Positions 42,049-50,877 of a DNA stretch of 64,000 nucleotides are shown piece after piece. The stretch spans positions 1 through 64,000 of the forward strand of contig NZ_FOXE01000004.1 of assembly GCF_900115635.1 (NCBI RefSeq). The letters are read 5' to 3'. The stretch's first letter is position 1. Every line of letters starts with the position of its first letter. Origin of the DNA: Oscillibacter sp. PC13. Its GTDB lineage: Bacteria > Bacillota > Clostridia > Oscillospirales > Oscillospiraceae. The position numbers were made by a program, and so were the translations under genes. Under the pieces are notes generated by a model. That model did not search any database. It was not told the origin of the DNA and saw only the letters and a program-made list of their open reading frames with translations.

Positions 42049-43206
42049 ATGTTGAGTTTTCGAAAACAAAAGCTGCAGACGGGAGGGGTTCCTGTGCAGC
42101 TGAGAGACTGCACACGGCATCCGTTTGGGATGCTGGGAGAGTATGTGCCGCTGCGCAACGGAGAAGTACGGCTGTACCGGGCGGTACGGGAGGCTGTGCC
42201 GGTGGTGGATGCCGCTATCTATAAGTTGATTCGTATGACGGGCGGCATGACGGCGGTTTGCGGCGACAAGACGGCAGAGCAATCGCTGCAGACCTTTCTG
42301 CGGACGGTCCCTACAGGACGCGGACAATTTGGCGTGAATGCTTTTCTGGACTGCTATTTGGATTCCCTGCTGACATGCGGGAGAGCTGTTGGAGAAATTG
42401 TGCCAACCGTTGGAAATCGGGAAATTGCAGCGCTGCTGTGTGGCCGTGTGGAAAATATTGATATTCGGGAGGGAGCGCATCCGCTGGATTTCACCATTTG
42501 CGGACCGGATGAACAGGGAAGAGTGTCCCCACTGCCCTATCAGAATTTGCTGCTGTTTACACCCTTTAATCCAGAGGCGGACAGCCCCTATGGCGTATCA
42601 CTGCTGCGGTCACTGCCCTTTTTGACGGACATTTTGATGAAAATTTACCACACAATTGGAGTGAATTGGGAGCGGTGCGGCAATGTGCGGTTTGCGGTGA
42701 TTTGCAAAAATGGAGCGGACGGAACCGCCCAGGAGCAGAGCTGGCAGTTGGCGGGAGAGTGGTCGCGGGCTATGCAGGAGAGCAGAAACGGCGGCGTTCG
42801 TGACTTTGTGGCGGTTGGCGATGTGGATATTCGAGTGATTGGTTCGGACAATCAAATATTAGACAGTGATGTTCCGGTACGGCAGATTTTGGAGCAGGTG
42901 GTGGCAAAGACGGGGATTCCGCCGTTTATGCTGGGCTTGAACTGGAGCTCTACAGAGCGGATGAGTTCCCAGCAGGCAGATCTGCTGACAACAGAAATTA
43001 CAGCCATCCGGCGAACACTGACGCCTGTGGTGGAGCGGATCTGCAGCCTGTGGCTGCGAATGCATGGATACGGCTGCAGCTTCGATGTGGTTTGGGACGA
43101 GATCAACCTTCAGGATGAAGTGGAAGAGGCGAAGGCGGATCTGTATCGGGAACAGGCGAGAAAACTTCGAGTTGAAAATGATGCCGTGGAGAAAAGGAGG
43201 GATTAA
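42049..43206 (+). CDS. phage portal protein
   Basis: 385 residues of the HK97-type portal family: VVDAAIYKLIRMTGGMTAVC near residue 50, LLLFTPFNPEADSPYGVSLL near 180, and FMLGLNWSSTERMSSQQADL near 300, with a helical charged C-terminus. A dodecamer of it forms the DNA entry channel of the head. It starts 3 bases after the terminase. Confidence 0.88.
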   Translation: MLSFRKQKLQTGGVPVQLRDCTRHPFGMLGEYVPLRNGEVRLYRAVREAVPVVDAAIYKLIRMTGGMTAVCGDKTAEQSLQTFLRTVPTGRGQFGVNAFLDCYLDSLLTCGRAVGEIVPTVGNREIAALLCGRVENIDIREGAHPLDFTICGPDEQGRVSPLPYQNLLLFTPFNPEADSPYGVSLLRSLPFLTDILMKIYHTIGVNWERCGNVRFAVICKNGADGTAQEQSWQLAGEWSRAMQESRNGGVRDFVAVGDVDIRVIGSDNQILDSDVPVRQILEQVVAKTGIPPFMLGLNWSSTERMSSQQADLLTTEITAIRRTLTPVVERICSLWLRMHGYGCSFDVVWDEINLQDEVEEAKADLYREQARKLRVENDAVEKRRD

Positions 43207-44085
43207 GTGGAGATTCAGAAAAACCAGAGTGGACAAACAAAGTGTGTGGATATGGAAGACTTGGAATTTATCAATCGACTGGCAAAGACTCCGCTGACGG
43301 CGGAGGAGGTCTACACCTTCAGTGTGCGGCTTTGTGACAATGAGGTGGACCGGGATTGGGAACGATTTGACGAGACCGCTCTTTCTTCGCTGGGAGATCT
43401 GCTGATGGGGAAGAGCGGCATTTTTGACCACCAGTGGTCTGCAGAAGGACAAACCGCCAGAATTTATCGCACAGAGGTTGTGCGGGAGGCAGCACAAGTT
43501 ACAGCAGCCGGAGATGGATACTGCTATTTGAAGGGGTGGGCGTATCTTCTGCGCAGTGAAAAAAACAGAGATCTGATAGCGGAGATTGAAGGTGGAATTA
43601 AGAAGGAGGTAAGCATTGGATGCAGCGTGGCAAGGAGTGCCTGCTCGATCTGCGGCGCAGAAAGCGGTACCTGCTCACACGTGAGGGGCGAACGGTATGG
43701 CGGGAAACTGTGCTTTGCAGAACTGCGGGAACCAACGGATGCCTATGAATGGTCGTTTGTGGCAGTACCGGCACAAAGAAATGCGGGTGTTCTGAAACGA
43801 TTTGGACAGGAGAACGGAGAATTGGCACAGCTGAAAAAGCAGGCTGAGCTTGGTAAGAAATATTTAAAACAGCTGCGCCGAGAGGTGGTACGACTGGCGA
43901 TGCTGGCAGATGACGGGTTGGATGGCGAGACGTTTGCTAAAGCGGCAGAGCGGCTGGAGGAGCCAGAGCTCCTGGCGCTGCAGCAGGCCTATGGGGCCAG
44001 CGTAAACAAACGATTTCCAGCTGCCCCGCAACTGCGGAATTTTGCCGCCGCAGAGCAGGGCGATGAGACTGCATTTCTCGTCTGA
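43207..44085 (+). CDS. prohead protease-like protein with a zinc-knuckle insertion
   Basis: 292 residues. VYTFSVRLCDNEVDRDWERF and SGIFDHQWSA provide a candidate catalytic His (near 81). KKEVSIGCSV provides a candidate Ser (near 137). WSFVAVPAQRNAGV resembles the strand that closes HK97-type (U35) protease domains. Between them, CSICGAESGTCSH (CxxC-x6-CxH) looks like an inserted zinc knuckle. The C-terminal ~90 residues are helical (LKKQAELGKKYLKQLRREVV) and could act as scaffold. GTG start overlaps nothing but follows the portal stop directly. Confidence 0.65.
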   Translation: MEIQKNQSGQTKCVDMEDLEFINRLAKTPLTAEEVYTFSVRLCDNEVDRDWERFDETALSSLGDLLMGKSGIFDHQWSAEGQTARIYRTEVVREAAQVTAAGDGYCYLKGWAYLLRSEKNRDLIAEIEGGIKKEVSIGCSVARSACSICGAESGTCSHVRGERYGGKLCFAELREPTDAYEWSFVAVPAQRNAGVLKRFGQENGELAQLKKQAELGKKYLKQLRREVVRLAMLADDGLDGETFAKAAERLEEPELLALQQAYGASVNKRFPAAPQLRNFAAAEQGDETAFLV

Positions 44086-44113
44086 TGGACGAATGATATA
44101 AAGGAGGACAATC

Positions 44114-44470
44114 ATGAAACTTTCTTATGAGGGAATTGGCCAGTGGGCCGCGACGTTTGCCTGCAGTGGAGTGTCTGAGGGAGAGATGGTCAAGCTCAGC
44201 GCCAACGGTACCGTGGCGGGCTGCGGAGATGGAGACGGGTTCTGCGGAATGGTACTGTCTCTAAGCCGGGGCGGAGATGCCTGCGCGGTGGCGCTTGGAG
44301 GCATGGTGACCGCCGGGTATACGGTGGAAACAGATGGGGCAGCGCCGTCCTTGGGCTGGGCAACTCTGGCAAGTGACGGCAGCGGTGGCGTGAAAGCTGC
44401 CGCCAGTGGCCGGAGCTATTTGGTGGTGGATGTGGATACGTCAGCCAAAACCGTGACATTTGCACTATAA
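44114..44470 (+). CDS. capsid decoration/head-stabilising-like protein
   Basis: 118 residues, rich in Gly/Ala/Ser and beta-prone throughout (GEMVKLSANGTVAGCGDGDG, FCGMVLSLSRGGDACAVALG). Position between protease and major capsid protein, plus its size, fit a head decoration protein; DUF2190-type proteins look alike. ATG 44114 follows AAAGGAGG. Confidence 0.6.
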   Translation: MKLSYEGIGQWAATFACSGVSEGEMVKLSANGTVAGCGDGDGFCGMVLSLSRGGDACAVALGGMVTAGYTVETDGAAPSLGWATLASDGSGGVKAAASGRSYLVVDVDTSAKTVTFAL

Positions 44471-44485
44471 GGAGGAAAAGAATAG

Positions 44486-45517
44486 ATGGCATATCATTAT
44501 GAAAACATCAAACTGGAAAAGGGCATGTATGGGCAGAGCGGCTGCACCTTCGCGCAGACGTTGGAAAAACTGGATCCCAGTGAACACTACCGGGGTACGC
44601 CGCTGGAAGGGCTGGATGCCTTTCAGCGTCAGCTGAAGCGCTTTGATATTAAAGTAAAGGGCGCAGGCAGCGACATGGTGGAAAAATTCTTTCACACCAC
44701 AGATTCCGCTGTGCTGTTTCCAGAGTTTGTATCCCGCGTGGTCCGGCAGGGGCTGGAGGAAGAGAGCATTCTTCCGGCTATTACAGCCACAGTGACACAG
44801 TTTGACGGAATGGACTACCGCTCGATTGCCTCTGTTCCCAGCGAAGAGGAGAAGGAACTGAAACGTGTGGAGGAGGGGGCCAGTATTCCGGAAACCACCA
44901 TTCGCACACAGGAGAATCTGGTACGCCTTCATAAGCGCGGACGAATGCTGGTGGCTTCTTATGAGGCCATCCGCTTCCAGCGGCTGGACCTCTTTTCCGT
45001 GACACTGCGGCAGATTGGTGCGTATATCGGCCGGATGCATCTTCAAGATGCCATTGCCGTCATCGTCGATGGGGACGGAAACAACAATGCGGCGAAGAGT
45101 TTTCAGGTAGGAACCAAACCGATTTCCGGTACTGCCGGGACGCTGACCTATGACGCACTGCTGGAATTCTGGAGCCAGTTTGACCCGTATACCATGAACA
45201 CAATGTTGGTGGGAGGGGATGTGATGCTCTCCATGCTGAAGCTGGACGAATTCCAAAATCCTTTGACTGGGCTGAACTTCCAAGGAACCGGCACCCTGAC
45301 GACACCCTTAGGCGCACAACTGCTGAGAACCAGTGCCATGCCTGCAGGAACACTGATCGGCCTGGATAAGAGCTATGCGCTGGAGCAGATTTGCGGCAGT
45401 GAGATCACCGTGGAGTATGATAAACTGATTGACCGCCAGCTGGAACGGGCGGCGATTACATCGATCTCCGGCTTTGCCAAGCTCTTCCCGGAGGCATCCA
45501 AGGTTTTGAAGGTATGA
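44486..45517 (+). CDS. major capsid protein (HK97 fold)
   Basis: 343 residues. LFPEFVSRVVRQGLEEESIL, the beta-rich middle (RTQENLVRLHKRGRMLVASY) and the typical C-terminal P-domain and A-domain run (MPAGTLIGLDKSYALEQICG) fit HK97-fold capsid proteins. It follows the decoration gene by 15 bases with GGAGG. The N-terminal ~95 residues may be the protease-removed scaffold (inference). Confidence 0.85.
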   Translation: MAYHYENIKLEKGMYGQSGCTFAQTLEKLDPSEHYRGTPLEGLDAFQRQLKRFDIKVKGAGSDMVEKFFHTTDSAVLFPEFVSRVVRQGLEEESILPAITATVTQFDGMDYRSIASVPSEEEKELKRVEEGASIPETTIRTQENLVRLHKRGRMLVASYEAIRFQRLDLFSVTLRQIGAYIGRMHLQDAIAVIVDGDGNNNAAKSFQVGTKPISGTAGTLTYDALLEFWSQFDPYTMNTMLVGGDVMLSMLKLDEFQNPLTGLNFQGTGTLTTPLGAQLLRTSAMPAGTLIGLDKSYALEQICGSEITVEYDKLIDRQLERAAITSISGFAKLFPEASKVLKV

Positions 45518-45888
45518 GCACAGGAGCAGAAACGCTGACGCTGGCGAAAGCATTCTGTGGCAGCGGGGAAGACGAGGAGGCTGCGCTGGCGCTACTCTGT
45601 ACGGCCGCCGAAGAACGATTGACGCGGCAACTGCGGGAGGGCATTTCGCAGGAGGACTGTGGTCCCGCCTTTCATTGCGCTGCAGCCGCTATGGCGGCCG
45701 CGGACCTGTGGGCCTGCCGGTGCGGCAGGAATACAGTGGCATCTTTTTCAGTGGGAGAACTTTCTGTTCACGAGAAGGATGTGGGAAAAGCAAGTTCAGC
45801 TGCACAGGAATTGCGCCAGACGGCAAAACGGATGATGGCTCCGTATACGGTGAATGGAGACTTTTGCTTTTTCGGGGTGAGAGGATGA
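45514..45888 (+). CDS. head-tail connector-like protein
   Basis: 124 residues, mainly helical (DEEAALALLCTAAEERLTRQ, FHCAAAAMAAADLWACRCGR), the build of gp6/gp15-type head-completion proteins. It overlaps both the capsid gene and the next gene by four bases. Assigned by position and fold type, not by a strong motif. Confidence 0.6.
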   Translation: MSTGAETLTLAKAFCGSGEDEEAALALLCTAAEERLTRQLREGISQEDCGPAFHCAAAAMAAADLWACRCGRNTVASFSVGELSVHEKDVGKASSAAQELRQTAKRMMAPYTVNGDFCFFGVRG

Positions 45889-46208
45889 GTTCACACTTGG
45901 TAAAAGAAATCCTGACGAAGTACGGGCAGACGGTGGTGATCCGAGGCACGGAGGCAGATGTCTCCACACGGGTCTTTTTGCAGCCAGTGACAGACCGAAA
46001 AGAGCGCGAGCCCTTCGTTATGACAGAGTTGGGCAGTATTGACGACCGGCTTTGGCTATATCTGGGACAGACGCCGCTGGAAACAGGGGACATTGTGGAA
46101 TACAACCATTTGCGGTTTCAGCCGCGCAGCTGCAGAGCCTACTATATCGGCGACAATGTGATTTACTGGTGGGCGATGCTGGAACCGGAGAAGGAGGCGG
46201 CGGAGTGA
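45885..46208 (+). CDS. phage head-completion/connector-like protein
   Basis: 107 residues, beta-rich with a VEYNHLRFQPRSCRAYYIGD strand pattern resembling small head-closure (stopper) proteins. Overlaps both neighbours (ATGA and GTGA junctions). Assigned mostly from position in the PBSX-like order. Confidence 0.55.
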   Translation: MSSHLVKEILTKYGQTVVIRGTEADVSTRVFLQPVTDRKEREPFVMTELGSIDDRLWLYLGQTPLETGDIVEYNHLRFQPRSCRAYYIGDNVIYWWAMLEPEKEAAE

Positions 46209-46699
46209 GGGAACTGATACAGGTGAGAGACGCGGTGATCACCGCACTGCAGAAGGCAGAGCTGCCGGCATTGACAGCTTTTCCAGCCGGCAGAGCCAAA
46301 CAATACGGCGGGCCAATAGCAGTGGTGGGCGTAGGCGCGGCGGAGGGAAAGACAATGGGCTTTTGCAACTATCTGGGCGAAAGCTATGATGCATCTGCCG
46401 GGACGGTAAGAGAGCTGTATGGGAAGCAGCTGGAGGCGGAGATTTCAGTAGATATTCGGGGCTCAAGAGCAGCTTTGTGCGAAGACGGTTGTGAGACAGC
46501 GGCGGATGTGCTGCTAAGCGGACTCCCTGAGGGGATCCGGCCGGGGGAACTCCGCTGGGAGGCGCTGAAATGGGAAAAGGAGACGGGAATGTTTTTGCGC
46601 CAAGGATATCTTCGGTGCCGGGCTGCTTTTATCGCACAGGATAGCGACGACAGCATGGCCTTTTTGGACTTTCAATTGAAAGGAGTTTTGAAGACTTGA
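46205..46699 (+). CDS. phage tail-terminator-like protein
   Basis: 164 residues, alpha/beta: N-terminal helix MRELIQVRDAVITALQKAEL, then strands such as LEAEISVDIRGSRAA and a late FIAQDSDDSMAFLDFQLKGV. Its position just before the sheath gene fits the tail-completion protein. GTG 46205 overlaps the previous stop. Confidence 0.5.
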   Translation: MRELIQVRDAVITALQKAELPALTAFPAGRAKQYGGPIAVVGVGAAEGKTMGFCNYLGESYDASAGTVRELYGKQLEAEISVDIRGSRAALCEDGCETAADVLLSGLPEGIRPGELRWEALKWEKETGMFLRQGYLRCRAAFIAQDSDDSMAFLDFQLKGVLKT

Positions 46700-47757
46700 G
46701 TGAGACGAAGCATGAACGGCCAGGTGTATACTCCAGCTATGATGCATCGACTGTGGTGTCTGCAGGGCAGGCGCCTAGGGCGATTGGCGTGGCAGCCAAA
46801 GCAGCCAAGGGAACAGTGGGACAGGCAGTGGTTTTAACGGGATATACTGCCGGAATTGCTGCTTTTGGAGAGGACAGCACGCCTGGTATGTCCACCATTT
46901 TAAAGCTGCTGTTTGCCAATGGAGCATCCACGGTGACGGCGGTCCGGGTGGCAGATGAGGGGACAAAAACGGACTATGAGGACGCATTTGCGGTGCTGGG
47001 AACCCAGAATGTACAGGTATTGGTGTGCGACAGCGCGAGTGAGACCGTGCAGCAGTCGCTGCGGACATCTGTAGAGGAGGCCTCAGCCAGCCGCAAGGAA
47101 CGGATTGCAGTGGTAGGCGGCAGCGGTGAGACGGTGACAGAGCTGGTAGCTCACGCAGCGGCACTGAACAGTGAACGAATGGTTCTTGTGGGACCAGATG
47201 CCTTGGACAGTGCAGGAGACGTGCTCCCGGGCGTATTTTCCGCAGCAGCGGTGGCAGGTGTCATTGCCGCAGGGAAGGATCCGGCAGTTCCCCTGAACGG
47301 TGCGGCAGTAAGGGGGCTGAACGGATTAAATGTAGCCTATGGCGACAACGATATCGACTTGCTGGTTCGCGGCGGCGTGACGCCCTTGGAAAGTGTAACC
47401 GGTGTGATTTCACCGGTGCGCGGCATCACAACCAGAACAACCAGCGGCGGCGCGGCGGATACAACCTGGCGGGAATTGACAACCATTTTAATTGTAGATG
47501 ATATCATTCCTGCGGTAAGAAGTGCGCTGCGGAGCAAATTCACACGGTCAAAGAACACAGTCCAGAGCCGGAGCGCGATTCGCTCCCAGGTAATCATAGA
47601 GCTGGAAAAAAAGATGGCGGCGGAAATTATTGACAGCTATGGCGAGGTGACGGTGACGGCGGATGCTGATGATCCAACCGTATGCTTGGTGGAGTTCAGT
47701 TTTGCTGTGGCCCATGGACTGAACCAGATCTATCTGACCGTGCACATCACGGTATGA
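46696..47757 (+). CDS. contractile tail sheath protein
   Basis: 353 residues, shorter than most sheaths (usually 400-500). It opens with RPGVYSSYDAS, ends with VEFSFAVAHGLNQIYLTVHI, and has the C-terminal domain stretch WRELTTILIVDDIIPAVRSA followed by RSQVIIELEKKMAAEIIDSY, as in PBSX XkdK-type sheaths. It polymerises round the tail tube and contracts on firing. TTG 46696 follows AAAGGAG. Confidence 0.88.
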   Translation: MSETKHERPGVYSSYDASTVVSAGQAPRAIGVAAKAAKGTVGQAVVLTGYTAGIAAFGEDSTPGMSTILKLLFANGASTVTAVRVADEGTKTDYEDAFAVLGTQNVQVLVCDSASETVQQSLRTSVEEASASRKERIAVVGGSGETVTELVAHAAALNSERMVLVGPDALDSAGDVLPGVFSAAAVAGVIAAGKDPAVPLNGAAVRGLNGLNVAYGDNDIDLLVRGGVTPLESVTGVISPVRGITTRTTSGGAADTTWRELTTILIVDDIIPAVRSALRSKFTRSKNTVQSRSAIRSQVIIELEKKMAAEIIDSYGEVTVTADADDPTVCLVEFSFAVAHGLNQIYLTVHITV

Positions 47758-47777
47758 GAAAGGGGAAATGAATCGGC

Positions 47778-48161
47778 ATGAATGGATTTCCAACAAGCTC
47801 AGATATTTATCTGGAATTAGACGGCAAAAAGGTAGCGGTGGTGCAGAGCTATGCAGCGAAAGCCACCAAGTCCAGTCAGAGCGTAGAGGCATTTGGAGAG
47901 AGTGAGCCGGTGGCCACCATCGAAGGGCAGAAGCAGTATATTTTGGAACTGACGCGGCTGTATGCGACAGACGATGCAATTTCCGATGGCATCAATTTTC
48001 ATGATTTGCGGGACTTTTCCCTGGTAATCTGCAAGCCGGACCGGAAGATTATTTACAGCGGATGTGAGTGGAGCGCAATTCATGAGGAGGGACAGCTGAA
48101 TGCGATGGTGGCAGAGAAGATTACAGTGGTGGCCTCCAAACGCATGGAGACAACGGCGTGA
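47778..48161 (+). CDS. tail tube protein (XkdM-like)
   Basis: 127 residues: SSDIYLELDGKKVAVVQSY, YILELTRLYATDD and SLVICKPDRKIIYSGCEWSA are the strands of a Hcp/gp19-like tube fold. Right after the sheath gene, as in all myophages. It overlaps the next gene. Confidence 0.85.
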   Translation: MNGFPTSSDIYLELDGKKVAVVQSYAAKATKSSQSVEAFGESEPVATIEGQKQYILELTRLYATDDAISDGINFHDLRDFSLVICKPDRKIIYSGCEWSAIHEEGQLNAMVAEKITVVASKRMETTA

Positions 48162-48466
48162 AATTGGAGGACATTGAAGAACTGCGGCCCATGACGGCCC
48201 TGCAAATGCTGACGATTTGGCGTGCGTGCAGGGAAGAGACGGAAGATCCGCTGGAAAGAATTCTTCTGTGTAATGCCCAAATTTTAGAGGCGTGCTGTTT
48301 TGCCGGGGACAAACAGGCGTTTCCGGATAGAGAGACCGTCTTACAGTCTTTGACGGCGCGGCAGATGGAACTTCTGCTGCGCCGCCTGGAGGCGGAGCGA
48401 CCGCTCATTCTGCAGCAGGAAAACCCGTCTTTTGACATGGCGCGGTTTGTGGAATTGGAGGAATGA
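48158..48466 (+). CDS. tail assembly chaperone-like protein (XkdN position)
   Basis: 102 residues, helical and acidic (IEELRPMTALQMLTIWRACR; RQMELLLRRLEAERPLILQQ). It sits where phages encode tail assembly chaperones. No clear slippery sequence is seen at its end. The GTG start overlaps the tube gene and the stop abuts the next ATG. Confidence 0.55.
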   Translation: MKLEDIEELRPMTALQMLTIWRACREETEDPLERILLCNAQILEACCFAGDKQAFPDRETVLQSLTARQMELLLRRLEAERPLILQQENPSFDMARFVELEE

Positions 48467-48467
48467 G

Positions 48468-48935
48468 ATGGACTATATCCGACAGGAATTGCTGCGGCAG
48501 CAGATGGCGCTTTACAGACTGCTGCTGGGAAACAGCGCCATGGAGGGAGTGGAACTGCAAGCCCCCGAGAAAACGCCTGTTATAAACCCGGAGATATCGG
48601 CACAGGTTTGGCTGGCGCCTGTGCTGGAGGGAATAGGCGCATTCGGAAAAGGCGAAGCGGCGACAGAGCCGGTGGAGGCTGTATGGAAGAATGCCGGATT
48701 TGAAGCGGTGGAGGGAACACCGCTGTCAGATAGCAGCCGTTCAGAGCTTGCTGCCTTTGGCGGAAAGCAGGTCAAATGGGGAAAATGGGGGCAGAGCAGT
48801 ACACAGGAACCCTGGACCCGCATGGTGACAGAGTTTTTGATGCCGGATGCAGGGGGAACATCCGACCCGGATGAGCTGTCTCTCACATTCCAGCGGGACG
48901 CCCGGCGTTATGACGGCGGCTTTTCCCTGTACTGA
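48468..48935 (+). CDS. 155-aa protein in the tape-measure position
   Basis: A helical N-terminus (MDYIRQELLRQQMALYRLLL) is followed by a Gly/Pro-containing middle and a polar C-terminus (RDARRYDGGFSLY). Between chaperone and LysM tail protein, PBSX-like phages carry a tape measure of 600-1500 residues. Here only this unrelated-looking short protein is present, in an intact frame flush with its neighbours. It may be a minimal ruler or a distinct tail component. No family recognised. Confidence 0.65.
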   Translation: MDYIRQELLRQQMALYRLLLGNSAMEGVELQAPEKTPVINPEISAQVWLAPVLEGIGAFGKGEAATEPVEAVWKNAGFEAVEGTPLSDSSRSELAAFGGKQVKWGKWGQSSTQEPWTRMVTEFLMPDAGGTSDPDELSLTFQRDARRYDGGFSLY

Positions 48936-48948
48936 AAGGAGGAATGTC

Positions 48949-49524
48949 ATGCGCTTGACACCTATGCGATTCAAGGACTATACCTGGCCCCACAATCCGG
49001 AAAGCTATACAGTGGAATACCGGAGACAAATAGCGGTCCACAAGATTCCCTTTGGACGGTATGTGATACAGGAGCTTGGAACAACTTATCGGGTTTTGAA
49101 GGGAGAAGGAACCTTTGCAGGGGAGCATGCCTACGACCAGTTTCAACAACTGGCCGCGGTATTTGAGCAGGAGGGAGCCGGACTGCTGGTGCATCCGGTA
49201 TGGCAGCCGGCGAGAGCATATTTCACCTCCCTCCAATTGACGGAGCGGCCGCTACCAGACTATGTGCGGTACACATTTGAGTTTTGGGAGGATTTCGGCG
49301 CCTACAGCGGCGGTCTGACGGCGGTGGAAAGCAGTACCAATGCCCAACCAGAGGATAGCAGCGCTCAAGCAGAAGAGAAAACTGTTTATATCGTGCGGAA
49401 AGGAGACACCCTGTGGGGGATTGCCAAGCAGTACAATGTAGAACTGACAATGCTGATTGAGGCAAATCCCCAGATCAAAAATCCAAATTTGATCTATCCC
49501 GGAAACAGGGTGAACATCCCATGA
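48949..49524 (+). CDS. LysM-containing baseplate/tail protein (XkdP-like)
   Basis: 191 residues. Residues 1-110 resemble the N-terminus of DNA-circularisation/tail-hub proteins (FKDYTWPHNPESYTVEY, GTTYRVLKGEGTFAGEHAYD). A linker leads to a C-terminal LysM domain (VYIVRKGDTLWGIAKQYNVE, NPNLIYPGNRVNIP), as in XkdP. LysM anchors the part to peptidoglycan or neighbouring baseplate proteins. ATG 48949 follows AAAGGAGG. Confidence 0.85.
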   Translation: MRLTPMRFKDYTWPHNPESYTVEYRRQIAVHKIPFGRYVIQELGTTYRVLKGEGTFAGEHAYDQFQQLAAVFEQEGAGLLVHPVWQPARAYFTSLQLTERPLPDYVRYTFEFWEDFGAYSGGLTAVESSTNAQPEDSSAQAEEKTVYIVRKGDTLWGIAKQYNVELTMLIEANPQIKNPNLIYPGNRVNIP

Positions 49525-50468
49525 CAGGCTATCTCATGACAAGCGATCACAGGGCATACACCCTGCCCCGGCTGATATCATGGAATCTGACTTATACGGG
49601 TAGCGTGCCCTGCGATAGCTTTACAGTTACATTTTTGTATGAGAAGGTAATGGCGGAGCCGCTGCACCTGGCAGCAGGCTTTTCTGCTATGGAAAATGGC
49701 CAGGTAATGCTGCGGGGGATTGTAGATGAGTATACGGTTTCCATGACGGATAAGGGGCTGTTGGCAACCGTCCGGGGACGAGGCTACGCGGCGCGGCTTC
49801 TGGACAACGAGGCCAGACCAGTGACTTACCAGGCGGCGACACTGGCAGAAATTGTCCGCTGCCATGTGGAGCCATATGGTATTTCCTGCAGGGAGATAGC
49901 AGATGTGAGGGCAAATTCCACATATACAGTGGCTGCGGGAACTAGCCAGTGGAGAGCCCTGGAAAACTTTTGCCACGCCTACGGCGGGTTTTCTCCGCGA
50001 TTTAACCGAGACGGACAGCTGTTAGCAACAGCGGAACTGGACAGCGGAAAACGATTGGCCATCCATGACGGAACACCTGTGATCTCCTGTACACTGCGGG
50101 AGGATCACTATGGCGTTCTGACAGAAGTGCTGGTCATCGATAAGAAACAGAACGTGGAGTATTCTGTCAAAAACCAGGATATGATCAACCGAGGCGGTCA
50201 GTGTCGACGGGTGGTATATACGCCTGGACAGAGCACATGGGCGGCTATGCGGTACACAGGAGAGTATCAAATCGACCGCTCCAAAGAAGAGGAGAAACGG
50301 ATTTCCATTTGCCTGCCGGGAAACTTTGCTGTGTTTCCGGGAGATATCGTGCGGCTGAATTTGAAACGAATCGGTATTGCCGGTGAGTACCGGACAGAGG
50401 AGACAGAGAATATTTTTTCTGCCTCGGAAGGTGCGATGGAGAAGTTACAACTGAAGGAGAAAACATAA
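49521..50468 (+). CDS. baseplate hub protein (XkdQ / gpD-like)
   Basis: 315 residues, beta-rich, with PCDSFTVTFLYEK, TLAEIVRCHVEPYGI and SQWRALENFCHAYGGFSPRF, the late-control-protein-D / gp27 hub fold also called XkdQ. It forms the hub under the tube. It overlaps the LysM gene by four bases. Confidence 0.8.
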   Translation: MTGYLMTSDHRAYTLPRLISWNLTYTGSVPCDSFTVTFLYEKVMAEPLHLAAGFSAMENGQVMLRGIVDEYTVSMTDKGLLATVRGRGYAARLLDNEARPVTYQAATLAEIVRCHVEPYGISCREIADVRANSTYTVAAGTSQWRALENFCHAYGGFSPRFNRDGQLLATAELDSGKRLAIHDGTPVISCTLREDHYGVLTEVLVIDKKQNVEYSVKNQDMINRGGQCRRVVYTPGQSTWAAMRYTGEYQIDRSKEEEKRISICLPGNFAVFPGDIVRLNLKRIGIAGEYRTEETENIFSASEGAMEKLQLKEKT

Positions 50469-50876
50469 ATGTGGCTTTCAAAACAGGTGAAGCCGGTATC
50501 ACCAACTGCAGATGCAGATCTGGGTGTAACCACGATTGCCGGGAATGGGACAGGGGTCATTACCCGCGGCGAAGTGCGCTCACTGCCGGTTTATGGACCC
50601 GGTGGATACATTTGGCTGCCGGGAAGTGGGGAAGAAGTGCTGGTTATCAAGGGAGGACCAGGTGGTGAAGAGCAGTGTGTGGCCGGGGCCAGGCAGTCAG
50701 CCACGCCAAAGGAGATGCTGCCGGGTGAGGTCTATCTCTACGGCCCTGTCGGCAACGCAGTCTATTTGAAAAAAGACGGTACTGTGGAACTACAGGGAAC
50801 CATCTCCATCAAAGGAGAACTGGTGGTTAATGGAGAGGCGTACAAGCCATGCCGCTGTGAAGGAGGATTGACATGA
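50469..50876 (+). CDS. baseplate spike-type protein (gp45/gpV-like)
   Basis: 135 residues: an OB-like N-terminus (TRGEVRSLPVYGPGGYIWLP, GEEVLVIKGGPGG) and a repetitive beta tail (NAVYLKKDGTVELQGTISIK, GELVVNGEAYKPC). This is the build of small central-spike proteins of contractile tails. It follows the hub gene without a gap. Confidence 0.75.
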   Translation: MWLSKQVKPVSPTADADLGVTTIAGNGTGVITRGEVRSLPVYGPGGYIWLPGSGEEVLVIKGGPGGEEQCVAGARQSATPKEMLPGEVYLYGPVGNAVYLKKDGTVELQGTISIKGELVVNGEAYKPCRCEGGLT

Positions 50877-50877
50877 G

